Origin: Cohnella zeiphila
Lineage (GTDB): Bacteria > Bacillota > Bacilli > Paenibacillales > Paenibacillaceae
NCBI RefSeq assembly: GCF_014212055.1
Contig: NZ_JACJVO010000024.1
Span: 239,865-303,864, forward strand
Direction: 5' to 3'
Length of the DNA: 64,000 nucleotides
Both the position numbers and the translations under genes were made by a program. Shown one piece after another: positions 51,478 through 59,867 of the stretch (position 1 is the first letter of the stretch; the number at the start of each line of letters is the position of its first letter). Under the pieces are notes generated by a model that made no database searches, was not told where the DNA came from, and was given only the letters and a program-made list of their open reading frames with translations.

Positions 51478-51531
51478 TTATCATTTGATAACAAAAGGGT
51501 AGCACGACCTTTTTATGTTGTCAAATGATAA
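51478..51531. promoter_or_regulatory. Twin palindromic MarR-type operators
   Basis: TTATCATTTGATAA (51478-51491) and TTGTCAAATGATAA (51518-51531) are inverted versions of one 14-bp element with arms TTATCA/TGATAA. They are 40 bp apart (about four turns) between the divergent flavoprotein and MarR genes, so MarR probably represses both. Confidence 0.75.
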
Positions 51532-51580
51532 TTGTTTTCTGATAAGGGGTTTGTTATCGTGGGGTCAAGAGGTGATTGGG

Positions 51581-52027
51581 ATGGATCAGGAAGCGTTCTT
51601 TCGCAAGCTGGTGGATTTTACCGCCGCCGTGCATCAAGTGAAGCACGAATTGACCAAAGACCTGCCCCTTGGCTCCGTTACGCCGGTTCAGTACGGCATT
51701 CTGGAATATATCGCGGTGCATCAGCCGGTTACCCTTAGCGAGATCAGCGATTGCCAGCATATGTCCATGCCGAATACGAGCCGCGAGCTGAAGAAGCTGA
51801 CCGAGAAAAATTTGTGCGAGAAATCGATCGCCGCCGAAGATCAGCGCAAGCAGTATATTCGCCTTTCGCCGGAAGGGCAGCGAATGATGGACGATATTTT
51901 CCGGCGGATCCATAGCCGGTTTGAGGAACGGATCCGGACCGTCCCCGAGGAAGGGCTGAAAGCCATCGACCGCGCCATGGACGTTCTACGCGCCCAATTG
52001 TTCGACACGAGTTACGCCAAAAAATAG
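51581..52027 (+). CDS. MarR-family regulator (OhrR/YodB-like position)
   Basis: A 148-residue winged-helix protein with ATG 51581 after GAGGTG. The recognition helix is around TLSEISDCQHMSMPNTSREL and the wing is KSIAAEDQRKQYIRLSPEG. The single Cys at CQHM could sense electrophiles. It shares the twin-palindrome control region with the quinone reductase gene, suggesting a redox or quinone stress response. Confidence 0.92.
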   Translation: MDQEAFFRKLVDFTAAVHQVKHELTKDLPLGSVTPVQYGILEYIAVHQPVTLSEISDCQHMSMPNTSRELKKLTEKNLCEKSIAAEDQRKQYIRLSPEGQRMMDDIFRRIHSRFEERIRTVPEEGLKAIDRAMDVLRAQLFDTSYAKK

Positions 52028-52053
52028 AGCTCTTGCCCCGGCGGGAAGAGCTC
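52020..52053. terminator. Terminator between convergent genes
   Basis: Stem GAGCTCTT/AAGAGCTC. The minus side has the run TATTTTTTGG, so it serves the YdeI-like gene best. Confidence 0.75.
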
Positions 52054-52060
52054 GCTGCGG

Positions 52061-52510
52061 CTATTCCGTCCTTCCTTCCCGAAGAAGGCCGACGGTCTTC
52101 TCGATCCGGCGCTGCCGGGTTTCGGCGGCTTTGGCTCCCTCGATCGGCAGTACCAGCCGGCGTTTGTTGCTGTAGGACAACCCTTCGAAGAACCTCTCCG
52201 CCGCCGCGTCCTGGGCCAGCGCTTGCTTGAAATCGTCCGGCAGCACGAGCTCGCGCGGCTCGGTATCGAGTTCGAGCTCGACCGTCAACTCGTCGCCGGC
52301 CGCGATTCCGGCGCCCTTGCGGTGCTCCGCGCTGACGGGGATCATGGATTGCCCGCCCATCACGCCCACCGTAGAGCGATAGCTATAGCTCCCGATCTTG
52401 ACGCGAACCGCGGGCTTCTTGCCCGATCCAAGCGCGGCGATTACCTCTTCCGGCACTTCGATGCCGGTCGCCGTCTTGCCGTTTTGCTTCAGAACCGCTT
52501 GAAATTTCAT
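52061..52510 (-). CDS. DUF1905/YdeI-OmpD-associated protein
   Basis: A 149-residue protein whose first part (MKFQAVLKQNGKTATGIEVP) is a DUF1905 barrel. The C-terminal FFEGLSYSNKRRLVLPIEGA, then KTRQRRIEKTV-like ETRQRRIEK, is the YdeI/OmpD-associated helical end. AAAGGAGG precedes it. Function unknown. Confidence 0.85.
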   Translation of the reverse strand: MKFQAVLKQNGKTATGIEVPEEVIAALGSGKKPAVRVKIGSYSYRSTVGVMGGQSMIPVSAEHRKGAGIAAGDELTVELELDTEPRELVLPDDFKQALAQDAAAERFFEGLSYSNKRRLVLPIEGAKAAETRQRRIEKTVGLLREGRTE

Positions 52511-52540
52511 GATGGTGAACCTCCTTTGGCATGATGGTTT

Positions 52541-52775
52541 GATTTCAGACTAACTTCGTCATCCTCGCCCCGCATACACAGCTTTTGATCGGATTTCAGA
52601 CTAACTCCGCCCTCCGAAGCCTCGAAAAAAACTTTTTAGTCTGTTTTCAGATTAACTCTGCCTTTCTCACCCCGTACACGCAGCTTTTGATCTGTTATCA
52701 GACTAACTTCGTCATCCTCGCCCCGCGTACGCAGCTTTTGATCTGTTTTCAGACTAACTCCGCCTTTTCGTCCCC
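52541..52775. repeat. Five-copy 51-bp tandem repeat
   Basis: Units begin near 52541, 52592, 52643, 52693 and 52744, each with (G/T)TTTCAGA(C/T)TAACTxCG, then a variable part and a CGCAGCTTTTGATCT-like end. Copies drift by point changes. The repeat lies between the YdeI-like gene and the convergent-side end of the alpha/beta hydrolase gene. Confidence 0.85.
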
Positions 52776-52783
52776 CCCGCGCC

Positions 52784-53581
52784 CTAACGAGCGAAAAATT
52801 CCGTCAGTATCGGAGCGAGCGCAGCCGGCTTCACGATATGCGTCTGGCCTTCCAGCGTCTGAAATTTCGCCCCCGGCACGGCGTCCGCGAGCGCACGCAT
52901 CGCGTTTCGCATCCAGGCCGGACTTTTCCCGCCCGTCGCGACCAGCGCGGGAATCTTCACGTTCGACCAGCGGCCGGCGGGAAAAGCTCGGCCCTGCTGA
53001 CTATCGATCGTCAGCAGCGTATCGTAAGGGAGCGTATGCGCGACCGCTTTCAGCTTCGGCCAGGCCGGCATCAGCTGCATCATGGCCACGAACGGAGCGG
53101 GCACGCCGACTCCCTGCCGCATGAACTGCTTAACAGCCGCGCCGCGGCGGCCGGACGCAAGATGGCTCTCCATGCGGCTCAAATAGTCTCCCGCCACGGG
53201 CCGGCGGGTGCCGTCCACGATGAACGGCGCTTCGTACAGCGCGATCTTCCGAATGGAAGGAAGCCGGGCCGCCGCTTCCAGAACGAGGGCCGCCCCCGAG
53301 GAGATGCCGTAGACATCCGCCGAACCGCCGGCCTCCGCGATGAGCGCCGCGAGATCCTCCACCTCGCGTTCGATCGCGTAAGGAGCCGTGTCCCCGCTGT
53401 CGCCTCTTCCTCTCCGATCGTACGTATAGACGGTAAACCGCTCCCGAAGAAGAGCCGCAAGCGCGCCGTTGGGCCCGTTCGTCCGGCTGCAGAGGGCGCC
53501 GTCGACCAGAATGAGCGGCGGGCCGCTACCCTGAACTTCGTATGCGATCTTCGTGCCGTCTTGAGAATGCGCGATCTTCAT
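52784..53581 (-). CDS. Alpha/beta hydrolase
   Basis: A 265-residue hydrolase with DGALCSR oxyanion loop, RRGRGDSGDT and the nucleophile elbow VYGISSGAAL. The C-terminal GQTHIVKPAAL carries the His. It overlaps the sigma gene by four bases (ATGA). Operon partner of the ECF sigma factor and DGPF protein. Confidence 0.9.
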   Translation of the reverse strand: MKIAHSQDGTKIAYEVQGSGPPLILVDGALCSRTNGPNGALAALLRERFTVYTYDRRGRGDSGDTAPYAIEREVEDLAALIAEAGGSADVYGISSGAALVLEAAARLPSIRKIALYEAPFIVDGTRRPVAGDYLSRMESHLASGRRGAAVKQFMRQGVGVPAPFVAMMQLMPAWPKLKAVAHTLPYDTLLTIDSQQGRAFPAGRWSNVKIPALVATGGKSPAWMRNAMRALADAVPGAKFQTLEGQTHIVKPAALAPILTEFFAR

Positions 53582-54870
53582 GACTGCTTCTCCTCCGAAT
53601 CCGGAATCTCATCATATCCGCCGCACTCGGCGGCGCGCTTCAGCAGAATGCCGCGCTCCCGCTCGTTGCGCGTCAACTCCGCGGCGCGAAGGAACTCCCC
53701 GCTCGCTTCCTCGTTGCGTCCCAGCTTCGCGAGCAGATCGCCGCGAACGCCGGGCAGCAGAGGGTACTCCTTGAGAGAGGGCTCGGCCGCCAGCGCGTCG
53801 ACGACTTCCAGCCCGACCTCCGGGCCGAACGCCATGGACAGCGCGACGGCCCGGTTGATCTCCACGACGGGCGAGGGCGCCACCCGGGAGAGCGCATCGT
53901 ACAGCGCCGCGATGCGAATCCAGTTGGTCTCGCCGGCGGTGCCCGCCCGGGCGTGGCAGGCGGCGATCGCCGCCTGCAGCGCATACGGGCCGAAGGGCCG
54001 GCCGAGCTTCTCCGCCCGCTCGAGCGCGGCCAGACCGCGGCGGATCAGCAGATGGTCCCACTGACCGCGGTTCTGGTCCATGAGCAGGATCGGTTCCCCG
54101 GTCGGGCCGACCCGCGCTTTGAAGCGGGAGGATTGAATCTCCATCAGCGCCACCAATCCGTGAACCTCCGGCTCATCGGGCGCGGCGGCGGCCAGAATTC
54201 TTCCCAGCCTCAGCGCTTCGAAGCAAAGAGTCGGCTTCAGCCAGCTTCCGCCGGACGTCGCGACGTATCCTTCGTTGAACATCAGGTAGATCACTTCGAG
54301 CACGGACGCCAGCCGCGCCTCCCGGTCGGCCCCCTCGGGCATCTCGAACGGAACTCGCGCCTCCGCCAGCGTCCGCTTCGCCCGGACGATTCGCTGGGCG
54401 ACGGTCGGCTCGGGCACGAGAAACGCCCGCGCGATCTCTTGCGTCGTCAGCCCTCCGAGCAGCCGGAGCGTCAGCGCCACGCGGGCGTCGGAGGAGAGAA
54501 TCGGGTGGCAGGTCGTGAAAATCAGCCGAAGAATATCGTCGCCGATATCCCCTTCCAGAACCGCGTCGAATTCGGACGGCTCGACGTTGCTTTCGCTCTC
54601 CCGGCCCAGCTCCTCGTACTTGCGTTCGAGCCTTTTTTTGCGGCGCATCTGATCGATCGCCCGCCGCTTGGCGGCGGCCATCAGCCACGCGCCCGGCTTG
54701 TCCGGGATGCCGGTCTCCGGCCATTTCTCCAGCGCGATCAGGAGCGCATCCTGCGCCAAATCTTCGGCCAAGCCGACGTCCCTTACCATCCGGGCCAGGC
54801 CCGCGATCAGCCTCGTCGATTCGATCCGCCAAATGGCGTCGATCGTGCGGTGGGCATCGATCGCCGTCAC
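53578..54870 (-). CDS. ECF42-type sigma factor
   Basis: A 430-residue sigma-70 family factor with region 2 (RMVRDVGLAEDLAQDALLIA, then WPETGIPDKPGAWLMAAAKR) and region 4 (LTLRLLGGLTTQEIARAFLV followed by PTVAQRIVRAK). A long C-terminal TPR-like extension of about 240 residues carries FNEGYVATSGG and RFKARVGPTGEPILL-type motifs. This extension and the neighbouring DGPF gene are the marks of ECF42. It starts at GTG 54870, overlapping the DGPF stop. Confidence 0.93.
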   Translation of the reverse strand: MTAIDAHRTIDAIWRIESTRLIAGLARMVRDVGLAEDLAQDALLIALEKWPETGIPDKPGAWLMAAAKRRAIDQMRRKKRLERKYEELGRESESNVEPSEFDAVLEGDIGDDILRLIFTTCHPILSSDARVALTLRLLGGLTTQEIARAFLVPEPTVAQRIVRAKRTLAEARVPFEMPEGADREARLASVLEVIYLMFNEGYVATSGGSWLKPTLCFEALRLGRILAAAAPDEPEVHGLVALMEIQSSRFKARVGPTGEPILLMDQNRGQWDHLLIRRGLAALERAEKLGRPFGPYALQAAIAACHARAGTAGETNWIRIAALYDALSRVAPSPVVEINRAVALSMAFGPEVGLEVVDALAAEPSLKEYPLLPGVRGDLLAKLGRNEEASGEFLRAAELTRNERERGILLKRAAECGGYDEIPDSEEKQS

Positions 54871-55301
54871 GCTTTTCTCGAACGTTCAACCCGCTCGCGG
54901 AGCGCGGCTTCCTTCGCCAGCGCTTCCGGGTCCTGGGTCAGCTCTTCCGGTTCGAAAATCTGGCGCAGCTCGATCTGCCCTTCGCCGAAGCCATGCGGGT
55001 CCGGCATGCGCATCGCCCACTCGATCGCCTCTTCCCGCGAGCTCACCTCGATGATCGTGAACCCGGCGATCAGCTCCTTCGATTCCGTGAACGGACCGTC
55101 CGTCACCTTCGGCTTTCCTCCGGGTTCGGGATACGAGATGCGAATCGAGTCGGAGCTCGGGTGGAGCCCTTGGCCCGCCACCAGTACGCCGGCCTTGGCC
55201 AGCTCCTCGTTGTACTTCATCATCGCGTTGATCAGCTCCAAGCTTGGCGGCTTGCCTGCCTCGGAATCCTTCGTGGCCTTGACGATCATCATAAATTGCA
55301 T
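54867..55301 (-). CDS. DGPF (YciI-related) protein
   Basis: A protein of about 144 residues from ATG 55301 (GAGGAG upstream). It carries the family motif KVTDGPFTESKELIAGF and the usual YCII-like fold (MQFMMIVKATKDSE start, EAIEWAMRMPDPHGFGEGQI). DGPF proteins are the standard partners of ECF42 factors; their biochemical role is unknown. Confidence 0.92.
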   Translation of the reverse strand: MQFMMIVKATKDSEAGKPPSLELINAMMKYNEELAKAGVLVAGQGLHPSSDSIRISYPEPGGKPKVTDGPFTESKELIAGFTIIEVSSREEAIEWAMRMPDPHGFGEGQIELRQIFEPEELTQDPEALAKEAALRERVERSRKA

Positions 55302-55360
55302 CTGAATGGCTCCTCTCGAGCGGGTTTGGTCAGCCCTTCTTCCCGGGCTTCTATTCATGC

Positions 55361-55387
55361 GACGAACAGACTTCAGCCAAATCGACA
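55361..55387 (-). promoter_or_regulatory. ECF42-type promoter
   Basis: TGTCGA (55387-55382), 17 bases, CGTC (55364-55361) on the minus strand, about 60 bases before the DGPF start. This fits the reported ECF42 promoter (TGTCGA at -35, CGxC-type -10), implying autoregulation. Confidence 0.7.
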
Positions 55388-55434
55388 CATCAAGAACATT
55401 TTTTTAAAAATTATTTTCGGTTGGTTCTGCAAGA

Positions 55435-56289
55435 TCATTCGCCGCTATTTTCCAAAAACCTTCTCGGGCCGATCGCCCGCTCGATTCCCTCCGCCGTATC
55501 CGGCGAAGCGGAATAGATGACGAGCTTCAAATCGGGCCGGTCGGGCGGCTGCAGGGTTACCTGCTCGAATTCCATCTCCCCGATCTCCGGATCGCGCCAG
55601 CGCTTGTGGCAATCGACCGCGGCTTCGACAGCATGGCGGGGCCAGGCAAGGCGAAACAGCTCGCTGGTCCGCGTGAATTCTTCCACCAGCTCCCGGAAGC
55701 GCACATCGTTCGGATAACGGGCAAAGTCCGCCCGGAAGCGCGCGATCAGAATTCGAGCCTTGTCTTCCCAATCGGGATTGATCCTCCGAACCGTAGGGTC
55801 CGCCAGAAAGCGCCGCAGCCAATTCGGGCGCCCGGACATGCCCGGAGCGAACGCCGGAAGCCGAAACACCCGTTCGGCCGCCCGATTCCAGCGAAGCAGG
55901 TCCCAATCCCGCGCCATCAGCAGGGCGGGATTCGGATCCAGCGCGAACACCGCGCGCGCAAGACCGGCGCTCTTTTCCGCCGGCAGGTTCTCCCGGGGAG
56001 GCTCGTCCGGTTTGGCCAGCCGGTGAAGATAGCGGCGCTCCTCCTCGTTCAAGCGCAGGGCGGCCGCCAGGCTATCCAGCACCTCGGCCGATGGATTCAC
56101 GTCCCTGCCCTGCTCGAGAGAGGTGTACCAGGACGTTCCGATATGCGCGAGCTGGGCGACTTCCTCCCGCCGGAGCCCGGGCGTGCGGCGGCGGCCGTAT
56201 GAAGGCAAGCCTGCTTCTTCCGGCGTCAGCCGCTCCCGGTGCGCCCGCAAAAACTCGCCCAGCAATCCGCGCGCCGACGTCTCTTCCAT
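55435..56289 (-). CDS. XRE-family regulator with MmyB-like ligand domain
   Basis: A 284-residue protein with an N-terminal HTH (PGLRREEVAQLAHIGTSWYT, then SLEQGRDVNPSAEVL) preceded by SYGRRRTPG. An MmyB/MLTR ligand-binding domain follows (WNRAAERVF, ARILIARFRADFARYP). ATG 56289 with AAAGGAGGG. It shares its upstream region with a divergent epimerase gene and two operators. Confidence 0.93.
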   Translation of the reverse strand: MEETSARGLLGEFLRAHRERLTPEEAGLPSYGRRRTPGLRREEVAQLAHIGTSWYTSLEQGRDVNPSAEVLDSLAAALRLNEEERRYLHRLAKPDEPPRENLPAEKSAGLARAVFALDPNPALLMARDWDLLRWNRAAERVFRLPAFAPGMSGRPNWLRRFLADPTVRRINPDWEDKARILIARFRADFARYPNDVRFRELVEEFTRTSELFRLAWPRHAVEAAVDCHKRWRDPEIGEMEFEQVTLQPPDRPDLKLVIYSASPDTAEGIERAIGPRRFLENSGE

Positions 56290-56312
56290 CCAAGGCCCTC
56301 CTTTATCCTGAC

Positions 56313-56376
56313 ACTGCCAGTCGTACGTTACGCGCAGAAAGGCAGCGGGCTTTCCTTTTTGTCATACTGCCAGTAT
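56313..56376. promoter_or_regulatory. Two ACTGCCAGT operators
   Basis: ACTGCCAGT (56313-56321) and the perfect palindrome ATACTGCCAGTAT (56364-56376) lie between the divergent regulator and epimerase genes, centre to centre 53 bp. They are the likely binding sites of the XRE protein. Confidence 0.65.
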
Positions 56377-56409
56377 AGCATTCCACCCTCGCAAAAGGAG
56401 TCGATCCAC

Positions 56410-57258
56410 ATGAAGATATGGGTAACGGGAGCGACCGGCAAAGTCGGCAGCCGATTTGTTCCGCGTTTGCTGCAGCGCGGCCATCGCGTAACCGCATTGG
56501 TAAGGGACGCCGGGAGAGCGGAGCCGCTGCGCCGAATGGGAGCGGAACCGGTCGAAGGCGATCTTCTGGAACCGGGCGGCTGGGCCGATACGCTGCAAGG
56601 CGCCGATACCGTCGTTCACCTGGCTGCGCAGCTCCACGGCGGCGTGGACGAAGCGACTGCGCAGCGGGCCAATATCGACGCCAGCGTCATTCTGGCGGAG
56701 GCGGCGCTGCAGGCGAATGTGCCCCGATTCGTGCTGGCGAGCACGAACCTGGTGTACGGCTCCGGGAGCCGGCCGGCGCCAGGCCGCGAAGAAGACGAGC
56801 TTCGGCCGCCCTTCACCTACCCCCGGTCGAAGGTGGCCGCAGAAGAGGCGCTGCTCCGGCTGTACCGTGAGCGGAATCTGGGCCTTCGCATCCTGCGTCT
56901 GGCGTTCGTGTATGGAGAAGGCGATCCCCATGCAGTCGATTATCTGCGCGTCATGCGCGGCTGGCATCCGGCCCAGCGGCTGCAAATGATCCACCATGCG
57001 GATGTCGGCCAAGCGCTGCTTCTTGTCGCCTCCGCCGCGGGCATCGACGGCCAAATCTACAACGTCGCGGACGACGCGCCCCTCACCGCCGCCGAGCTGT
57101 TCCGCCTGCATGGCCAGGCCGTTCCCCAGCCGACGGAAGCAACGCCGGCGCTCGATCCGTGGTTCATGATCGCGGACACGACAAAGATTCGGGACGAGCT
57201 GGGCTTCCGCCACATCTTTCCGACGTTCTACACGGCTCGGGACGCGGGCGCTTTGTAA
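56410..57258 (+). CDS. NAD-dependent epimerase/dehydratase (extended SDR)
   Basis: A 282-residue protein starting at ATG 56410 (AAAAGGAG). NAD site TGATGKVGSRFVPR, HLAAQ and the active YPRSK motif (FTYPRSKVAAEE) are present, with STNLVYG. It is likely controlled by the divergent XRE protein. Substrate unknown. Confidence 0.92.
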   Translation: MKIWVTGATGKVGSRFVPRLLQRGHRVTALVRDAGRAEPLRRMGAEPVEGDLLEPGGWADTLQGADTVVHLAAQLHGGVDEATAQRANIDASVILAEAALQANVPRFVLASTNLVYGSGSRPAPGREEDELRPPFTYPRSKVAAEEALLRLYRERNLGLRILRLAFVYGEGDPHAVDYLRVMRGWHPAQRLQMIHHADVGQALLLVASAAGIDGQIYNVADDAPLTAAELFRLHGQAVPQPTEATPALDPWFMIADTTKIRDELGFRHIFPTFYTARDAGAL

Positions 57259-57273
57259 CGTCGCTCTCTGCCC

Positions 57274-57310
57274 GCCCCCAATCGGCTGCGTCCGATTGGG
57301 GCTCTTTTTT
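57274..57310 (+). terminator. Terminator after the epimerase
   Basis: Stem CCCCAATCGG/CCGATTGGGG followed by CTCTTTTTT. Confidence 0.9.
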
Positions 57311-57488
57311 ATACCCAACTGTGCCTGCCCCCGTCCGAAAGAGATTCAGGGAGATCGCCGTTCCTGAAAAAAGGTTGAAAGCTTGTCCCCTCTTCCCTGC
57401 CGCGGATCCCCTCGAATACGAACGTTTGTTTTTGCGCTTTGCCCGTTTTTTCCATGGGATGCTACGATGGGCTGGGGGGAGGAATGTC

Positions 57489-58136
57489 ATGAATTTGCTC
57501 GTGCCGCAACCTAAACTGGAATCGTCGCTCGAACAGTTGGAGGACGCGCTGTCCTTCCATTCCGAGGTTGACCTTGCGGTTTTACCGGAAGGGTACTTGA
57601 ACGAGAATGTCGAGCAAGCCCGCGAGTCGGCTCGCCGTTACCGTACAAACCTCGCTGGCGGTTACAGAAATCTCCGGGAACGGCCGAAGGACCGGGCGAT
57701 TCTCATCGACCGCGGCGGCGACGTCGTCGTAGACCGCCCCAAGTACAGCTCCATCTCTGTTGCAGAGATTGAAGGTCTCCGGATCGGGCACCTTCTCTGC
57801 GACGAGCTTGTTCTGCAGGGGGTTCAAGGAGCGGAGGCGGCGGACTTGGATGTGCTTGTTCACCCGATCGGCGTGGGGATGTTCAGCGAGGAACCATTCG
57901 CCGAATGAACGGAAACGGCGCACCGGATTGCCGCGGACTATCGGACCGTCGTCATCGGCGCCAGCCATGCCGACGGCTCTTACGGGGATTCGGGAGTGTC
58001 GATCCCCATCGCCTATTGCTACGATCCGACCGGAAACCCGGTCTTCGTCGCCAAGAACGACTTGCGGCCGCGAATGGTCAACATTCTTCTTCATGAAAGG
58101 GGGAACCTCGTTGTCTCGCATCGATGTTTTGGATAA
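57489..58136 (+). pseudogene. Carbon-nitrogen hydrolase split by in-frame TGA
   Basis: From ATG 57489 the frame gives 139 residues: MNLLVPQPKLESSLEQLEDA, a Glu in LAVLPEGYLNEN, a Lys in VVVDRPKYSS and a Cys in IGHLLCDELVLQG, the Glu-Lys-Cys pattern of the nitrilase family. TGA at 57906-57908 interrupts. The same frame then continues TETAHRIAADYRTVVIGASH, then YGDSGVSIPIAYCYD, still family-like, to TAA 58134-58136. So a single codon (probably TGG to TGA) breaks it. The end overlaps the thyX start. A sequencing error or recoding are the alternatives. Confidence 0.75.
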
Positions 58137-58824
58137 AGGCTACGTCCGGCTGGTAAGCCATATGGGAAGCGACCTGACGGTGGTCAACGCAGCCCGGGTG
58201 TCGTACGCCAAGCAATCCGATGCGCTGTCGGACAAGGACGTCAGGCTCATCAAATTCCTGGCTCGGGAGGGGCATACGTCGCCTTTTCGGCACGCCATCC
58301 TGCAATTCGAGATTTACGCACCGCTTCTAGTTGCCAGGCAGTGGTGGAAATACGTTATTGGCTCGGCACATTATGAAGGTACGGGAGACAGTCTGGAAGC
58401 GTGGAACGAATCCAGCCGTCGTTACGTGACCGAAGAGCCGGTCTTTCATATTCCCGAAGCCGGCGAATGGCGCGGCAAACCGAACCACTCCAAGCAGGGC
58501 AGCGGAGCAGCCGTCGCCTGGGAGCTCGGAGAGAAGTATACGCACGAACTGATGGCTTACACCGAACTCGGACTGCAAAAATACGAGGCTGCGCTGGCCG
58601 ACGGTATATGCGCCGAGCAGGCGAGGTTGTTCCTCGCGGCCTATGGGCTGTACGTGCGTTGGTACTGGACCGCTTCCTTGCAATCGGTCGCCCATTTCCT
58701 TAACCAGCGCCTGGAGCATGACGCCCAGCAGGAAATCCGGGACTACGCCAAGGCGATTCTGGAGATCTCCAAGCCGCTGTTCCCGACGGCGATTAATGAG
58801 CTGTTGACGAATTGCGAAACGTGA
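58111..58824 (+). CDS. thyX: Flavin-dependent thymidylate synthase ThyX
   Basis: A protein of about 237 residues starting at TTG 58111 (AAAGGGGG upstream; ATG 58093 also in frame). ThyX features are VVNAARVSYAKQSDALSDKD, the LIKFLAREGHTSPFRHA helix and the ThyX loop (VARQWWKYVIGSAHYEG followed by NESSRRY). The RHR of the usual RHRxxSxNExSxR motif is WKY here, a departure worth noting; the NESSRRY part is kept. It makes dTMP from dUMP using FAD, methylene-THF and NADPH. Confidence 0.9.
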   Translation: MSRIDVLDKGYVRLVSHMGSDLTVVNAARVSYAKQSDALSDKDVRLIKFLAREGHTSPFRHAILQFEIYAPLLVARQWWKYVIGSAHYEGTGDSLEAWNESSRRYVTEEPVFHIPEAGEWRGKPNHSKQGSGAAVAWELGEKYTHELMAYTELGLQKYEAALADGICAEQARLFLAAYGLYVRWYWTASLQSVAHFLNQRLEHDAQQEIRDYAKAILEISKPLFPTAINELLTNCET

Positions 58825-58852
58825 ACTGGTTCCATGCCTCCTCCCTCTCCGC

Positions 58853-59806
58853 TCATTCGGACAGAATGATGTATCGGAAGTTCTCGACCGCGGCGGCCGG
58901 AGGATGGGAAACCCGGCGAAGGTGGTCATAGAAGCTGAAAGGGAATTTGAACGCATGGCCGAAATCCCAGTGCTCGGCGGAATAGTCCCGATCCCAATAT
59001 TCGGCTTCGGCCGGCAGCCGTTCGGAGCGAGGGGCTCTGACGAGAGGCAAGCGGTCGACGGGCGAGCGCAGGGAAAGCGGACGCTCCGGGTCGAGATCGC
59101 GGCTGCGGCGCAGCGCCTTCGCCAGCTTCAGCAGCGCGGGAAGGCCGCGGCGGAACATGTCCGGATGTCCGAGATCGTCCAGCACGTTCAACGCATGCGA
59201 GAAAGTCAGCAGGTGGCCGATCAGGTCGTGATGCGCTTCCGCCCTGTAAATCGCAACGAAAGAGGCCAGTTCCCCGATGACGAACGCGGACAGCTGGTCG
59301 GCGCCGGCAATTTCGGGGATCCGGTCCTCCGCTTCAATCTCCAGCTTCTTCACTTCGGAAGCGGAATACCCGAGCCAGGACCGGCCGGGCGGCGTGTTCT
59401 TGAACGAGCGGATCAGATCGACGATGCCTTCGATGTCCGCACGGGAGCCCCAGCTCCCGAGTTCGCGCAGGGCCAACAGGCTTGCCGAGGAATAAATGAC
59501 ATGGTGTCCGACCCAGTGGAGCCCGTCGATCGAAGCGTCCAACGCCTCCAAGATGAGTCCGGAGGCGATCGCGAAATCCGTCTTTTCCCCGGAGGCGTCC
59601 TCCGAAAAGCCACTAGCCTGAAGGGCCGCCATCGCTTCGGCCTGGGCCGCGATTCGGCGGGCGGCTTCCGGCGATTCCGCATGATCGCGCGCCAGGAAAA
59701 AGCCGGCGATCGCGGCGGCGCCTATGTGCGCTTCCCAGATATCGCCCGTCCGACTTTTGCATTGGGAAATGATCTCAAGCCCTTTTTCCAGCAACGCTTC
59801 GTTCAT
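58853..59806 (-). CDS. Unknown His-rich all-helical protein (317 aa)
   Basis: No family recognised. Mostly helical, with several His clusters: GLHWVGHHVIYSSASL (about 100-115), AEAHHDLIGHLLTFSHALNV (about 190-210) and EYWDRDYSAEHWDFGHAFKF near the end. The spacing could form a metal site, and questin-oxidase-like enzymes are one loose comparison. ATG 59806 fits GGGAGGA. Upstream lies a 19-bp perfect palindrome, so it is probably under its own repressor, which is not in this window. Confidence 0.75.
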   Translation of the reverse strand: MNEALLEKGLEIISQCKSRTGDIWEAHIGAAAIAGFFLARDHAESPEAARRIAAQAEAMAALQASGFSEDASGEKTDFAIASGLILEALDASIDGLHWVGHHVIYSSASLLALRELGSWGSRADIEGIVDLIRSFKNTPPGRSWLGYSASEVKKLEIEAEDRIPEIAGADQLSAFVIGELASFVAIYRAEAHHDLIGHLLTFSHALNVLDDLGHPDMFRRGLPALLKLAKALRRSRDLDPERPLSLRSPVDRLPLVRAPRSERLPAEAEYWDRDYSAEHWDFGHAFKFPFSFYDHLRRVSHPPAAAVENFRYIILSE

Positions 59807-59867
59807 CTCCATTCCTCCCAGACTCGAAGTTGATAAGCGTGATGGCTGCTCAGGCGTCTTGAACTTT

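Noticed and set aside
52585..53124. + strand frame with 17-residue repeats
   Set aside because: Produced by the 51-bp tandem repeat, then runs antisense into the alpha/beta hydrolase; no ribosome site.
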